Shown in pieces: positions 36,388 to 46,141 of a stretch of DNA of 64,000 nt. Position 1 is the stretch's first letter; every line of letters starts with the position of its first letter. The DNA comes from CAYXLI01 sp964464925 (GTDB taxonomy: Bacteria > Acidobacteriota > Terriglobia > Bryobacterales > Bryobacteraceae), in contig CAYXLI010000023.1 in the NCBI GenBank assembly GCA_964464925.1, forward strand, positions 1-64,000. Direction: 5' to 3'. Position numbers and translations under genes: made by a program. Under the pieces are notes generated by a model. That model saw only the letters and a program-made list of their open reading frames with translations, did not search any database and was not told the origin of the DNA.

Positions 36388-37278
36388 ATGCCGACGGGAA
36401 TTCTCGATATCAAGGCTATTTCCGGGCATTCGGGTCCGGCTCCCGGGAAGGATGCGAAACGCGAAGAAGCGCAGGGCGTATGCAAGCTCATCGACGTCAC
36501 AACCTGCATCGGCTGCAAAGCTTGCGAGGTGGCGTGTCTGGAATGGAATGGATATCCGTTCCAGCCGACCACCTTCAACAACACTTATCAGACGATGCCG
36601 GACACAACGTGGAACTACTACAATTTGATCCGGTTTAACGAGCATGAGTTTGAAGACGGAACTTTCGGATGGCTCATGCGCAAGGATCAGTGCATGCACT
36701 GCGCCGACCCGGGATGTCTGCGCGCCTGCCCGGCCGACGGAGCAATTGTCCAGTACTCGAACGGAATCGTGGACTTTCAGCAGGACTATTGCATAGGCTG
36801 CCAATACTGCGTGACCGGGTGCCCTTTCAACATTCCGAAATTCAATTCAGAGACGAAGAAGGTTTTCAAGTGTACTCTATGCTCCGATCGGGTTGCGGGA
36901 GGCCTGGAGCCCGCTTGCATCAAGGCGTGCCCTACGGGTTGTCTGCACTTCGGGACGAAGGAGGACATGAAGGCCTTGGCCGAAACGCGAGCGGAGCAAC
37001 TGAGGGAGCATACATCGCATAAGAACGCCGGCGTCTATGATCCGCAGGGGGTCGGCGGAACGCACGTGGTGTACGTTCTGCACGATATCCGTAACCCTGA
37101 GGCCTATGGCGGCCTACCGTCGGATCCTCACGTGCCATGGCTGGTGCGGCTTTGGAAGGGACCGATGAAATGGCTCGGCGGTCTCGCGATCTTCGCAGGC
37201 GTGTTTGGCGTCGCAGGACATTACCTGCGCTTTGGCCCCAAGGAAACTCACCCAATCGAGGAGGTTCGGAAGTCATGA
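36388..37278 (+). CDS. fdhB: Formate dehydrogenase beta subunit, four [4Fe-4S] clusters
   Basis: This 296-aa subunit is similar in length and layout to FdnH/FdoH. It has four cysteine groups: CIGCKACEVAC from C40, CMHCADPGCLRAC, CIGCQYCVTGC and CTLCSDRVAGG continuing to the ACIKAC group. One C-terminal membrane segment near 258-280 (WLGGLAIFAGVFGVAGHYL) anchors it on the periplasmic face. It relays electrons from FdhA to the cytochrome b subunit. It has no signal peptide of its own, so export with the TAT-bearing FdhA is expected. It starts 10 bases after fdhA and its stop overlaps the next start (ATGA). Confidence 0.93.
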   Translation: MPTGILDIKAISGHSGPAPGKDAKREEAQGVCKLIDVTTCIGCKACEVACLEWNGYPFQPTTFNNTYQTMPDTTWNYYNLIRFNEHEFEDGTFGWLMRKDQCMHCADPGCLRACPADGAIVQYSNGIVDFQQDYCIGCQYCVTGCPFNIPKFNSETKKVFKCTLCSDRVAGGLEPACIKACPTGCLHFGTKEDMKALAETRAEQLREHTSHKNAGVYDPQGVGGTHVVYVLHDIRNPEAYGGLPSDPHVPWLVRLWKGPMKWLGGLAIFAGVFGVAGHYLRFGPKETHPIEEVRKS

Positions 37279-37946
37279 ACACGGAAGAGAAGGTCTTTCG
37301 CCGGACCTTCCCCATCGAAGGCGAGCCAGTTTTACGCTACTCTCTGAAAGAACGTCTGAACCACTGGACCGCGAGCCTCACCTACGTGTATCTCATGCTT
37401 ACCGGCTTAGCGCTGTTCACCCCGCACCTTTATTGGATAGCCGCGATTCTGGGCGGCGGCCCGACCATACGTTACTGGCACCCATGGGTCGGACTGTTAT
37501 TCGTCGCGGCCGTCATATGGATGGATATCATCTGGCGGGCGGACATGCGGCCCGGTGAGAACGACCGCGAGTGGAGCCGCAATGTAAGAAAATATGTCGA
37601 GAACCGCGATGAGGAGTTGCCACCCGTCGGCCGATTCAACCCAGGGCAGAAACAATTCTACTGGGCGATGTTTTATGGCATGATCCTGCTGCTTGTGTCA
37701 GGAATCATCATGTGGATTCCCGAATATGTGCCATGGAGTGTGGGGGTCCTGCGGCCGATCGCAGTGATCCTTCACGAGATTGCCGCATTGGTCACTATCG
37801 GGGCATTCATCATTCATGTGTACATGGGAGTCTTCGTGGTTCCGGGTGGCCTTCGCGCGATCGTCCATGGGTACGTTTCAAGGGGATGGGCAAAGACGCA
37901 TCACCGGCTCTGGTATGAACGCGTCGTGCCGAAGACTGGGGACTGA
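37275..37946 (+). CDS. fdhC: Formate dehydrogenase gamma subunit, cytochrome b556
   Basis: This 223-aa membrane protein has four hydrophobic segments, as in FdnI/FdoI. Candidate haem b ligands are the His of RLNHWTASLTYVYLM, the His of HPWVGLLFVAAVIWMD and the two of ILHEIAALVTIGAFIIH. It would pass electrons from FdhB to the quinone pool. The ATG at 37275 overlaps the fdhB stop; the longer open frame upstream is antisense-free read-through inside fdhB and lacks family sequence. The stop overlaps the fdhE start as TGATG. Confidence 0.92.
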   Translation: MNTEEKVFRRTFPIEGEPVLRYSLKERLNHWTASLTYVYLMLTGLALFTPHLYWIAAILGGGPTIRYWHPWVGLLFVAAVIWMDIIWRADMRPGENDREWSRNVRKYVENRDEELPPVGRFNPGQKQFYWAMFYGMILLLVSGIIMWIPEYVPWSVGVLRPIAVILHEIAALVTIGAFIIHVYMGVFVVPGGLRAIVHGYVSRGWAKTHHRLWYERVVPKTGD

Positions 37947-38689
37947 TGACGGCCTCCCCCTGGGACAAACGGATTCGACGCGCTGAGCAACTGGCGGGCG
38001 AGTACCCGGCCTCCGCGGAGGCACTTCGCTTCTATGCACGGATAGCTGCCTTCCAGAAAAGTGTTTACGAAAGCCTTCGGCCGGACGAAACGTGCAGCCT
38101 GCACTCTGAATCGGCAGCCAGACACTTCACGGAGTTGCTCAATCTGGTTGTGAGCATCGGCCCACAGACGCTTGTTCAAACGAGCAGGGAGCTGCAACGC
38201 ACGAATCGTTCCTTTCAAGAGGTCGCAGCGGCGGACGAGAATTCCTCGTTACGGTTTTTAGCCCGAGCTCTCATGCAGCCCTATGCCGAGCGGCTTGTGG
38301 CACGCACGAGTGCCGCCATAGGAGGCACCCAAAGCAGTTGCCCTTACTGCGGCGGGAAACCGCAAGCGGCTGTTCTGCGCGGCGAAGGGGAAGGGGCGAA
38401 ACGCTCGCTAATTTGCTGCATGTGTTTGGGCGAATGGGAATTCCGGCGGGTTCTGTGCCCCGGCTGCGGAGAGCAGGATAAGGATCGTTTGCCGGTATAT
38501 AAAGCCACGGATTTTCCGCATGTGCGCGTGGAGGCTTGCGATACGTGCCATTGCTACATCAAGTCGATCGATCTCACCAAAGATGGTCTTGCCGTTCCCT
38601 GTGTCGACGAGCTTGCAACGGTTCCGCTTGATCTCTGGGCGGAAGAACACGGTTACCGGAAGGTGGAGCCGAACCTCCTAGGCTTGTGA
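37946..38689 (+). CDS. fdhE: Formate dehydrogenase accessory protein FdhE
   Basis: This 247-aa cytoplasmic protein is needed for maturation of TAT-exported formate dehydrogenases. Rubredoxin-like cysteine pairs are present: C132/C135 (CPYCGGKP), C157/C158/C160 (CCMC), C171/C174 (CPGCGEQD) and C198/C201/C203 (CDTCHCYIK), matching the iron-binding FdhE pattern. The N-terminal 110 residues are helical. Its placement at the end of the operon, coupled to fdhC, supports a dedicated role for this enzyme. No terminator is evident in the 65 bases before the convergent receptor gene. Confidence 0.92.
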   Translation: MTASPWDKRIRRAEQLAGEYPASAEALRFYARIAAFQKSVYESLRPDETCSLHSESAARHFTELLNLVVSIGPQTLVQTSRELQRTNRSFQEVAAADENSSLRFLARALMQPYAERLVARTSAAIGGTQSSCPYCGGKPQAAVLRGEGEGAKRSLICCMCLGEWEFRRVLCPGCGEQDKDRLPVYKATDFPHVRVEACDTCHCYIKSIDLTKDGLAVPCVDELATVPLDLWAEEHGYRKVEPNLLGL

Positions 38690-38754
38690 ACAGATTCAGA
38701 CTTTTCCGTCGCAACCGGCTCACCCATCGCGTCACTCGCCGCTATCAGTTCGCA

Positions 38755-41700
38755 TCAGAAGGCCACCTTAAGACCGAACTGCAGAATGCGAGGATCGAGC
38801 GCCGAGGTAATGCGGCCGAACTGAGATGAGGATTGCGTGGAGTTCGGCAGATTGAAATTCACGTTGTTAAACACGTTGAAAAACTCTGCCCGGAACTCCG
38901 TTGCGACACGTTCGCCCACCTTAGTCCGCTTCGTTATGCCGAGGTCCGTATTGAAATAGCGAGGGCCCCGAAGGATATTCTTTCCGGAGTTGCCGAAGGT
39001 CCCGGCCGCGTTCGGAGTGAAGACCGCGGTATTGAACCAACTGGCGATCATATCCCCGTGCGAACGGCCAGAGCCGAGGCTTGCATTGCCGCCGCTGTAG
39101 TCGGCCCGGTCGCGCCCGATGCCGGAGAACGAATTATCTCGACCGCTTGTGACAGAGAATGGAAAGCCACTCTGCCATGTGACGATGCCGTTCACGATCC
39201 AACCGTTTACCAGAGCGCCGATTCTCCCGTGAGCTGAAGGCGAAGGAACGTTCCAGACGTTCGAGAACTTGAAATTGTGGGGGACGTCTTCCCGCGACAA
39301 GCCATAGTCAAAGCGCCGGTTGTACGGATTGGTCCAGTTGTAGTCGTCCATCTTTTTAGACCATGTGTAGCTGGAGAGGATCGTGTAGCCGTGGCTGAAT
39401 CGCTTTTCGGCGTTCAGTTGGAGTGAGTGATAGTTGGTGTTGTTTCCGGATTCGTAAAGCCCGATAGGCCCGAAGTCCTGATAGTAACGCCTTGCCTGTG
39501 TATTGCCGACCGTAGAAGATCCCGGAACGTAGACAGCCGGGTTGATCTCACGAGCGTTTTCAGCAGCCGCGAAGAAGTGGGTGCCTTTGTTTCCGATGTA
39601 CGCAGCCCTCAACACCCAATCGGCACCAACCTGCCGCTCGAGTGACAGGTTCCAGCTCATGAGCAGAGGCAGTTGAAAGTCCTGCGAGTAAACTGCACGG
39701 ATGGTTGCCGGAAGTGTGAAGAGGACATCCGGGCCTGGGATTGTCGGCCCATATTGAGATGGGAACGGGTTGGCGACGTTCACGCTCCCATACGGATCGG
39801 AAAAAGCGACATCATTGAACGTAAACGTCGGTGCAAACGGCGCAATGTTCGCGTATGGATTGTAAGCGCTGGCCTGGATGGGTACATAGAAGTAGCCGAA
39901 CCCGCCCCGCAAACTGGTTTTGCCGTCGCCTGTAACGCGGTAGGCGAATCCGAGCCGGGGCGCGAAGTTTTTCAGACGTTTCTCTGCTCCGGCCGCCGGG
40001 CATCCTGGGTCCGGATTGTCACCGCCGTAGATCAGGCCGGCGGGAGCATTCGGATACCGTTTCGATTTGGCCCCGGGCAGGAAGCACACCGCACGCCCCC
40101 GAATGTCCCTGTATGGCAGCCAGGGATCCCACCGAAGACCGAGGTTTACCGTGAGCCTGGAATTTAGCTTCCAGTTATCTTGCGCGAAAACACCCCAGCG
40201 GTTGCCGCGGAGATCCTTGAATTCTCCCCCGCCCTGCGAGAACTGGGACGCGCGTCCCAGGATGAAGTCTGCGATTCCATCGCCGGACAGTTGCCCATTG
40301 AAGCTGAAATTGCCGTCCATCTGGTAGGTGTTGATGATTTCGTTGCTCAGCCTCACGAGTTCGAGGCCGAAGTGCAACTCATGTGCTCCGCGAATCGACG
40401 TCAGATTTTCGCGCCAGGTGTAGTCACCCCGGTTAAAGGCGCCGTAATGGTTTGTTCCGACACCGAAGCCGCCAGTCACGCTCATCGACAACTCCGGGGG
40501 CGCTTTGAGATCTGATTGCTTGGCGGACGAGATCTTCACGCCCGCATCCGGATAGCCGAATGGGGCACTGCTGCGCGATCCGCCCACCTGCTGATTCCAA
40601 CCGAAAGTGCTAGTCAGCATAACGCTGGGAGTAAACGTGTAGGTGTGGTTCAGGCCTGTGTTCTGCACGCGGACCTCGTTTCCATTTCCGTTGGCCGCCA
40701 GGAGATTACCGGCGGGCGGAATGACCGGTGGCTGATTGAACTTGCTATAGAAGTAGCGGACGCTCACCTGATGCTTACCGCTCGTGTAATCGACTTTCGG
40801 CATGAACTGATCGTCAGTGGATGTGCTCGTAGTGCCAAGGTATGTGAGCTGCCGTCCCACGCCGTTCGGTAAGGGAATGCCCTTGAGAAAATACTGTGCC
40901 ACTGGATCGATACGGCTTGGCGCAATCTGATTGCCGGGAATTGGCTGCCTGGTGACCGGGTCGATCAACTGCTTATTCAGGCCAGAAAAGTTGCCGGCCC
41001 GTTCGGCGGCGGTAGGAACGAAGGTCACGTTACCGGATGCAGCGGTGGTAGTCCGGGTACCCTGGTACGTTCCGAAGAAAAATAATTTGTTCTTCAGAAC
41101 AGGTCCGCCGATGCTGCCGCCGAACTGGTTTCGCTTCAGCGTGTCCTGTGTGGGAGCGAAGAAGTTTCGGGCATTCAGCGCGCCGTTCCGCAGGAACTCA
41201 AATGCAGTGCCGTGAAGCTCGTTGGTGCCGGAACGCGTCACAATGTTAACGATCCCTCCACCGGCGTTTCCATATTCAGCGCTGAAGTTGTTTGCCTGGA
41301 GGTTAAATTCTTGAATGGCATCGGGATTAGGAAACGGGACGTTTACGTTCAGATAGGTGTCATTGTGGCCTACTCCGTCCAACTGGTAATTGACCTGCCC
41401 CATGCCCGCACCATTCACGCCGGCGGTTTGCTCGTTCGGGTAAACACCGCCGTGGCCGCAAATCCGGCATCCGTTCCGGCCGAGGTCGACCGTTCCGGCG
41501 GCGAGGAACACAAGCCGCTGGGCAAGACGGCCGTTGAGCGGCAGTTCGACAATCTTGCTCTGATCGACGAGTTGACCCACAGTGCCGCTGCGGGTGTCGA
41601 CGAGATCGGCATTTGCTTCGATCGTGATCCGCTCAGAGACCTGTCCAACTTTCAACGTGATCGTTTGGTTTGCAGACTGGTTCACCGATAATGTGATTCC

Positions 41701-41967
41701 CTTCTGCACGTACGTCGAGAAGCCGCTCTTGTCGGCAGCGAGCTCATAGTCGCCCACTGGGAGTCTAGGGAACAGGTAGGTTCCGTCGTCGTCTGAAGTG
41801 ACGGTGACGGTATATCCGGTTGCAGTGTTGCGGATCGAAAGGTTTGCTCGAGGTACCGGCGCTCCAGAGCTGTCGATTACGGTTCCACCCAGGCTGGCAG
41901 TCGTGTATTGAGCAAACAGCGTCGCCGCAAACGCCAACGACGCAAACAGAATGCGATGGATTGTCAT
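38755..41967 (-). CDS. TonB-dependent receptor, Oar-like, with carboxypeptidase-regulatory-like domain
   Basis: This 1070-aa receptor has a signal peptide (ILFASLAFAATLFAQ), a regulatory beta-sandwich at about 23-105 (ASLGGTVIDSSGAPVPR), a plug at about 115-250 (GGGIVNIVTRSGTNELHG at its end) and a barrel ending in GLKVAF. The plug carries an unusual CRICGHGG segment with two cysteines near residue 170. The gene is divergent from another receptor gene across 236 bases. The ligand is unknown. Confidence 0.92.
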   Translation of the reverse strand: MTIHRILFASLAFAATLFAQYTTASLGGTVIDSSGAPVPRANLSIRNTATGYTVTVTSDDDGTYLFPRLPVGDYELAADKSGFSTYVQKGITLSVNQSANQTITLKVGQVSERITIEANADLVDTRSGTVGQLVDQSKIVELPLNGRLAQRLVFLAAGTVDLGRNGCRICGHGGVYPNEQTAGVNGAGMGQVNYQLDGVGHNDTYLNVNVPFPNPDAIQEFNLQANNFSAEYGNAGGGIVNIVTRSGTNELHGTAFEFLRNGALNARNFFAPTQDTLKRNQFGGSIGGPVLKNKLFFFGTYQGTRTTTAASGNVTFVPTAAERAGNFSGLNKQLIDPVTRQPIPGNQIAPSRIDPVAQYFLKGIPLPNGVGRQLTYLGTTSTSTDDQFMPKVDYTSGKHQVSVRYFYSKFNQPPVIPPAGNLLAANGNGNEVRVQNTGLNHTYTFTPSVMLTSTFGWNQQVGGSRSSAPFGYPDAGVKISSAKQSDLKAPPELSMSVTGGFGVGTNHYGAFNRGDYTWRENLTSIRGAHELHFGLELVRLSNEIINTYQMDGNFSFNGQLSGDGIADFILGRASQFSQGGGEFKDLRGNRWGVFAQDNWKLNSRLTVNLGLRWDPWLPYRDIRGRAVCFLPGAKSKRYPNAPAGLIYGGDNPDPGCPAAGAEKRLKNFAPRLGFAYRVTGDGKTSLRGGFGYFYVPIQASAYNPYANIAPFAPTFTFNDVAFSDPYGSVNVANPFPSQYGPTIPGPDVLFTLPATIRAVYSQDFQLPLLMSWNLSLERQVGADWVLRAAYIGNKGTHFFAAAENAREINPAVYVPGSSTVGNTQARRYYQDFGPIGLYESGNNTNYHSLQLNAEKRFSHGYTILSSYTWSKKMDDYNWTNPYNRRFDYGLSREDVPHNFKFSNVWNVPSPSAHGRIGALVNGWIVNGIVTWQSGFPFSVTSGRDNSFSGIGRDRADYSGGNASLGSGRSHGDMIASWFNTAVFTPNAAGTFGNSGKNILRGPRYFNTDLGITKRTKVGERVATEFRAEFFNVFNNVNFNLPNSTQSSSQFGRITSALDPRILQFGLKVAF

Positions 41968-42088
41968 GCTTCGCTCCCGAGTTGTACTGAGACTTAAAAA
42001 TGTACTTACAAGAGCCGACGGGGGGTTTACTGACCAGGGAACGTGCGACAGGGCTAGGACGGTGCAGCTTCAGGCGCTCTAGCATATC

Positions 42089-42118
42089 ACAATACGATCG
42101 AGATTCTGTCCCTGTCAA
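42089..42118 (-). promoter_or_regulatory. Candidate sigma70-type promoter for the receptor at 38755-41967
   Basis: On the minus strand a perfect TTGACA (42113-42118) is followed after 18 bases by TATTGT (42089-42094). An overlapping extended -10 (TGATATGCT) lies just downstream. The start codon is about 120 bases further on. This is a sequence match only. Confidence 0.4.
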
Positions 42119-42203
42119 ATGCCGGTCCGTAGTCAAGTTGAAACCAATCTGAAAAGCAATCTTGAAGCTCGGTTGCTACCCTCCAAAAGAGGAAAGTTAT
42201 CGC

Positions 42204-45200
42204 ATGAATCAACAATTATTCAAGCTGTTGTCCGCGTTGGTACTCACGGTCACAGCGACGTTCGCGCAGGTAAGCAGTGCGAGCCTTACAGGGATGGTGA
42301 CAGATCCTGCCGGAGGATCGATAGCCGGCGCGAAAGTGACCGCCCGCAGCACAACAACAAACCTGGAGCGCACGACCGCAACGGATAATTCCGGGTACTA
42401 CATGTTCCCGACGCTTCCGATCGGTCCTTATGAAGTGGATGTGGAGATGGCCGGATTCGCCCGGGCGCAACAGACGATCACACTCGAGACCGCGCAGCGC
42501 GGGCGTCAGGATTTCGCTCTGGCCGTGGGACAAGTGCAGAATACGGTGATTGTTGAAGGAGCTCCCCCGCAACTCGCGACGGAAGACGCAAACATAGGGT
42601 CGGTGGTTGACAACACCTACGTGCAACACTTCCCTCTGTACCTGCGCAGCTGGGACGATCTGGTAAACCTGGTTGCCGGCGTTCAGGGCAATCGTTATAC
42701 GGAGCAGAGCGGCGCCACCAGCGCAGGACGCACGGGCGGGTTCAATGTACACGGTGTGCGCCAACTACAGAACAACTTCATTCTCGATGGAGTGGACAAT
42801 AATTCGATTTCGGAGAATGTGCAGGAGCTGAGTACGCAGGTCGTCCGCCCCAGCGTGGATGCCATTCAGGAATTCCGTGTCGTTACCAATCCGTACTCGG
42901 CCGAATATGGTCGCAGTCCGGGTGCGGCGGTGATCGTCACAACGCGCAGCGGCACGAACAACGTTCATGGTCTTGCCTATGAGTACTTGCGGAACCGCGT
43001 CTTAGACGCTAACGATTTCTTCAGCAATCGGAGCGGCTTGGCGAAGCCACAGAATGTCCAGAATCAGTTCGGCGGCAACCTGGGTGCGCCTGTGGTGCGC
43101 AACCGTCTGTTCGGGTTCTTCGACTATGAAGGAACCCGTATTCGGAGAGGAGTCTCACGTATCGCAACCACGCCGCTGCCTAGCGAGCGGATTGGTGATT
43201 TCAGCGATGCAACGGCCGCATCCCTCGGTTTGAAGCCGTATCCGACGATTTACGATCCAACGACTGGCCAGCCATTTCCGAAGAACCAGATCCCGGCGAA
43301 CCGGCTCGACCCGTACATGCAAAAGATCATGGGGTTGTTCCCGGCCGCAAATCAACCGGGTTCGCTCAACAACTTCGTACGCAATGCGGGACTCAGCGAC
43401 GACATCGATCGCTTCAACATGCGCGGCGATTGGAGCGCGAACGATACCAATAATCTCTTCCTTCGGTATAGCTATTCCAACCGGACGCGGTTCATCCCCG
43501 GGTATTTCGGCGGCATCGCCGACGGGACGTCGACATCAGCCTGGGGGCGCCAGATTCTGAAGGCGCATGATGTTGCATTGGGCTGGAACAAGGTGGTGAG
43601 TCCGCATATCGTGAACGAGTTCCGGACCTCGTTCGGACGCAATTACTCGTTCGCGGAACAGGATCCCTACGGGCAAAACAAAGTTTCGGATTATGTTCCG
43701 GGCGTGCCCGACAATCCATCGGTGGCCGGCGGTCTATCACGCATTACATTTGCGGGGCTTCCTACTTTTATCGGGTCGCCAGACTTCCTGCCGAAACAGC
43801 AGGTAACGCAGCAGTGGCAATTCGTGGATACTCTTTCCGAAACCTTCGGGCGCCATTCGCTGAAGTTCGGCGCCGATCTCCGCGCGCCTCTGCGCAACAA
43901 CTACCTCGACGTACCCGGCACACGCGGATCGCTCGGGTTCGATCGCATCTTCACCTGCCAGCGAAATGCGTCGAACCAGTGTGTAGCAGGCACAGGATTG
44001 TCTTACGCCGACGCCTTGCTCGGTTATGTGCAGTCGGCACAGCTAAGCAATGTGTACTTCGTCGATCAGCGTATGCACATGTATAGCTTCTTCGGTGAGG
44101 ACAGCTTCAAGATCACGCCGAAGTTCACGCTGAATCTCGGCCTGCGCTACGATTTCGCATCGCCACCGCTCGAGGGTAAGAATCGCATGGCGAACTTCAA
44201 TCCGGCGGGCCAAGGGTCCCTGGTGTTCGCGAAATCCGGCTCTCTGACAGACCGCGCTATCGTACAGCCGGATCGAAATAACTGGGCGCCGCGCGTTGGT
44301 TTCTCATGGCAGATCAACGATAGGACCGTGCTGCGATCGGGCTATGGAATCTTCTACCAGTTGTTTGAGCGCTATGGTAGCGAAGATCAGATGGCTCTCA
44401 ATCCTCCCTATCTCATCAACAACACTCCAGCAGTACCTTCGACGTCTACGTCGCCGCTATTCCTGCTCAAGAACGGGTTCCCGTCGAATTTCCTAGATCC
44501 GGCTCAGCTCGATTACCGCCGGGTTCGCATTCGTGCGGTAGACCCGAGCTCCCGCGATCCTTACGTCCAGCAATGGAGCTTCGGCATTCAGAGGACGCTA
44601 CCGTGGAATCTGTTCCTCGAGACCAACTACGTTGGAACCAAGAGCACTCATTTGACGGCTCTGGTCGATTACAATCAACCGATAAATGGCGTTCAACCGT
44701 ACCCCAACTTCGGCTATCTCGAATACCAGATGGCGGGTGGAAACGGCATCTACAACGGTCTGGAGGTGACTCTGGAGCGCAGGTTCCAAAAGGGGCTGAC
44801 GTTCCGGACCGCCTACACCTACTCCCGCAGCATCGACAACACACCGGAGCCGCTGGCGGCCAGCTCGGGAAGCGCACAGAATGGGCGTGATCTCCGTTCC
44901 TGGCGTGGTCCGAGCGACTTCGACATCCCGCATCGCATTGTGATGAGCTATGTCTACGAATTGCCATTTGGTCAGGGCCGTGCGTTCGCTACCAGCGGCC
45001 CCGCCGCCTGGATTTTCGGGGACTGGCGGACCAGCGGGGCATACACGTTTGCCTCGGGACGCCCGTTCACCGTCACGGCGGGCGGCAGTATCGGCAACAC
45101 TCTCGATCCTTACGGTGCTGTGACAGCAGTTCCGAATGTGATTGGAACACCAGTGCTGCCGAAGAACACCGACTGCTGGTACTTCGCTTCGAGAAACGCT

Positions 45201-45506
45201 GCCTGCCGGGCCCTTTCCCCGGGCTCCCAGGACGCTTTCGCTTTGCAACAGCCGGGGCAATTTGGAAATGCGGGCCGCAACATACTGCGTGCGCCGGGAA
45301 CGAGTGTATTCGATGTTGCGGTGGAGCGCGAGTTTCCGATTCACGAGGCTCTGCGTCTGACGTTCCGCGGAGAGGCGTTCAATCTGTTCAACACCACACA
45401 ACTCGGCCGACCGACGAACGATTTCAGCAGTTCGGCCGCGGGCGCGATTACGAGTCTCGCGTCCGATCCTCGAGTACTGCAGTTCGCTCTCCGGTTGGCA
45501 TTCTGA
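42204..45506 (+). CDS. TonB-dependent receptor, Oar-like, with carboxypeptidase-regulatory-like domain
   Basis: This 1100-aa receptor has a signal peptide (LFKLLSALVLTVTATFAQ), a regulatory domain at about 21-105 (ASLTGMVTDPAGGSIAG), a plug (YSAEYGRSPGAAVIVTTRSG) and a barrel ending in FALRLAF. The ATG at 42204 is chosen for its AGAGGAAAG Shine-Dalgarno 7 bases upstream; an ATG 42 bases earlier has none. It shares architecture but not close sequence with its divergent neighbour, so the pair looks like different receptors rather than a recent duplication. A strong hairpin follows its stop. Confidence 0.92.
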   Translation: MNQQLFKLLSALVLTVTATFAQVSSASLTGMVTDPAGGSIAGAKVTARSTTTNLERTTATDNSGYYMFPTLPIGPYEVDVEMAGFARAQQTITLETAQRGRQDFALAVGQVQNTVIVEGAPPQLATEDANIGSVVDNTYVQHFPLYLRSWDDLVNLVAGVQGNRYTEQSGATSAGRTGGFNVHGVRQLQNNFILDGVDNNSISENVQELSTQVVRPSVDAIQEFRVVTNPYSAEYGRSPGAAVIVTTRSGTNNVHGLAYEYLRNRVLDANDFFSNRSGLAKPQNVQNQFGGNLGAPVVRNRLFGFFDYEGTRIRRGVSRIATTPLPSERIGDFSDATAASLGLKPYPTIYDPTTGQPFPKNQIPANRLDPYMQKIMGLFPAANQPGSLNNFVRNAGLSDDIDRFNMRGDWSANDTNNLFLRYSYSNRTRFIPGYFGGIADGTSTSAWGRQILKAHDVALGWNKVVSPHIVNEFRTSFGRNYSFAEQDPYGQNKVSDYVPGVPDNPSVAGGLSRITFAGLPTFIGSPDFLPKQQVTQQWQFVDTLSETFGRHSLKFGADLRAPLRNNYLDVPGTRGSLGFDRIFTCQRNASNQCVAGTGLSYADALLGYVQSAQLSNVYFVDQRMHMYSFFGEDSFKITPKFTLNLGLRYDFASPPLEGKNRMANFNPAGQGSLVFAKSGSLTDRAIVQPDRNNWAPRVGFSWQINDRTVLRSGYGIFYQLFERYGSEDQMALNPPYLINNTPAVPSTSTSPLFLLKNGFPSNFLDPAQLDYRRVRIRAVDPSSRDPYVQQWSFGIQRTLPWNLFLETNYVGTKSTHLTALVDYNQPINGVQPYPNFGYLEYQMAGGNGIYNGLEVTLERRFQKGLTFRTAYTYSRSIDNTPEPLAASSGSAQNGRDLRSWRGPSDFDIPHRIVMSYVYELPFGQGRAFATSGPAAWIFGDWRTSGAYTFASGRPFTVTAGGSIGNTLDPYGAVTAVPNVIGTPVLPKNTDCWYFASRNAACRALSPGSQDAFALQQPGQFGNAGRNILRAPGTSVFDVAVEREFPIHEALRLTFRGEAFNLFNTTQLGRPTNDFSSSAAGAITSLASDPRVLQFALRLAF

Positions 45507-45516
45507 TATTCCTGTG

Positions 45517-45546
45517 CCGGTTTTCTCTGCGAAGGGAGAACCGGCG
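45517..45546 (+). terminator. Terminator-like hairpin between convergent genes
   Basis: A 12-bp stem with two G-U pairs (45517-45528 with 45535-45546) encloses a 6-nt loop, starting 10 bases after the receptor stop. No U-tract follows on either strand, so it may act as a 3' stabiliser or a factor-assisted terminator. Confidence 0.45.
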
Positions 45547-45568
45547 CATTCCCCCCTGCCGAAACAGC

Positions 45569-46141
45569 TCACAAGACCGCTTCTTCCTTTTGTTCCTCCT
45601 CATTTTCCTCGTCCTCCTCACCGTTTTGCGATTCGAAGCCATTTCGGGCAAAGACGCAGTCGCGCAATGCTTTATCGAGTGCCGCCACGGGATCAGGGCA
45701 TGGCTTCTGGTCGTGTTCCTTCGCCGGCCGGGCAGCCTGGATTTTTCGAAGCTGATCGATGGCTTTGTGCCAGGCCTTCTCAATCGCGGTCCGGTAGCGG
45801 CGGATCTTATCCAGTTCGCCTGCCACCGTAAGGAAGTCATCCTCGAACAGATCGAAGAGCTCGGCTTCTACGCGGTCGGCGCGGCGCAGCCTCCAGGAGT
45901 TGTTGGCGATCTCGTGAACCAGCTCTACTTCGATTGCAGACTGGGGAGCGTAATCCTGGAGAAGTGCGGCGAGTAACTCGTCATATTCGGCCTGGTTTTC
46001 GGATTTCAAGACGACGCGGCGTCCGGTGAGCCCATGTTTCGTGTGGTTGCTTGAGCTGGCTTCCATACCTGCCTCTGTACGCGGACCGGTGGAGAGCCGT
46101 GCATTCCGGCGGTTAGCGCGGATCTGATTTTCACTTGCCAT
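45569..46141 (-). CDS. Small uncharacterised protein with NRxNAxxSTGPxT motif
   Basis: This 190-aa soluble protein is read from the ATG at 46141; an ATG 12 bases upstream is also possible. The N terminus has the signature NRRNARLSTGPRTEAG and then SNHTKHGLTG, which I recognise as a recurrent multi-copy family of unknown function in Acidobacteria and relatives. The middle (about 60-130) is helical and rich in charged residues. The C-terminal tail is strongly acidic (GEEDEENEEEQKEEA). A nucleic-acid-binding or mobile-element-linked role has been neither shown nor excluded. It stands alone, convergent with a receptor gene. Confidence 0.65.
   Translation of the reverse strand: MASENQIRANRRNARLSTGPRTEAGMEASSSNHTKHGLTGRRVVLKSENQAEYDELLAALLQDYAPQSAIEVELVHEIANNSWRLRRADRVEAELFDLFEDDFLTVAGELDKIRRYRTAIEKAWHKAIDQLRKIQAARPAKEHDQKPCPDPVAALDKALRDCVFARNGFESQNGEEDEENEEEQKEEAVL

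Noticed and set aside
42204..45506. Adjacent divergent receptors as a recent tandem duplication
   Set aside because: They share architecture but the barrels and plugs differ too much by eye; no shared long identical stretch was seen.
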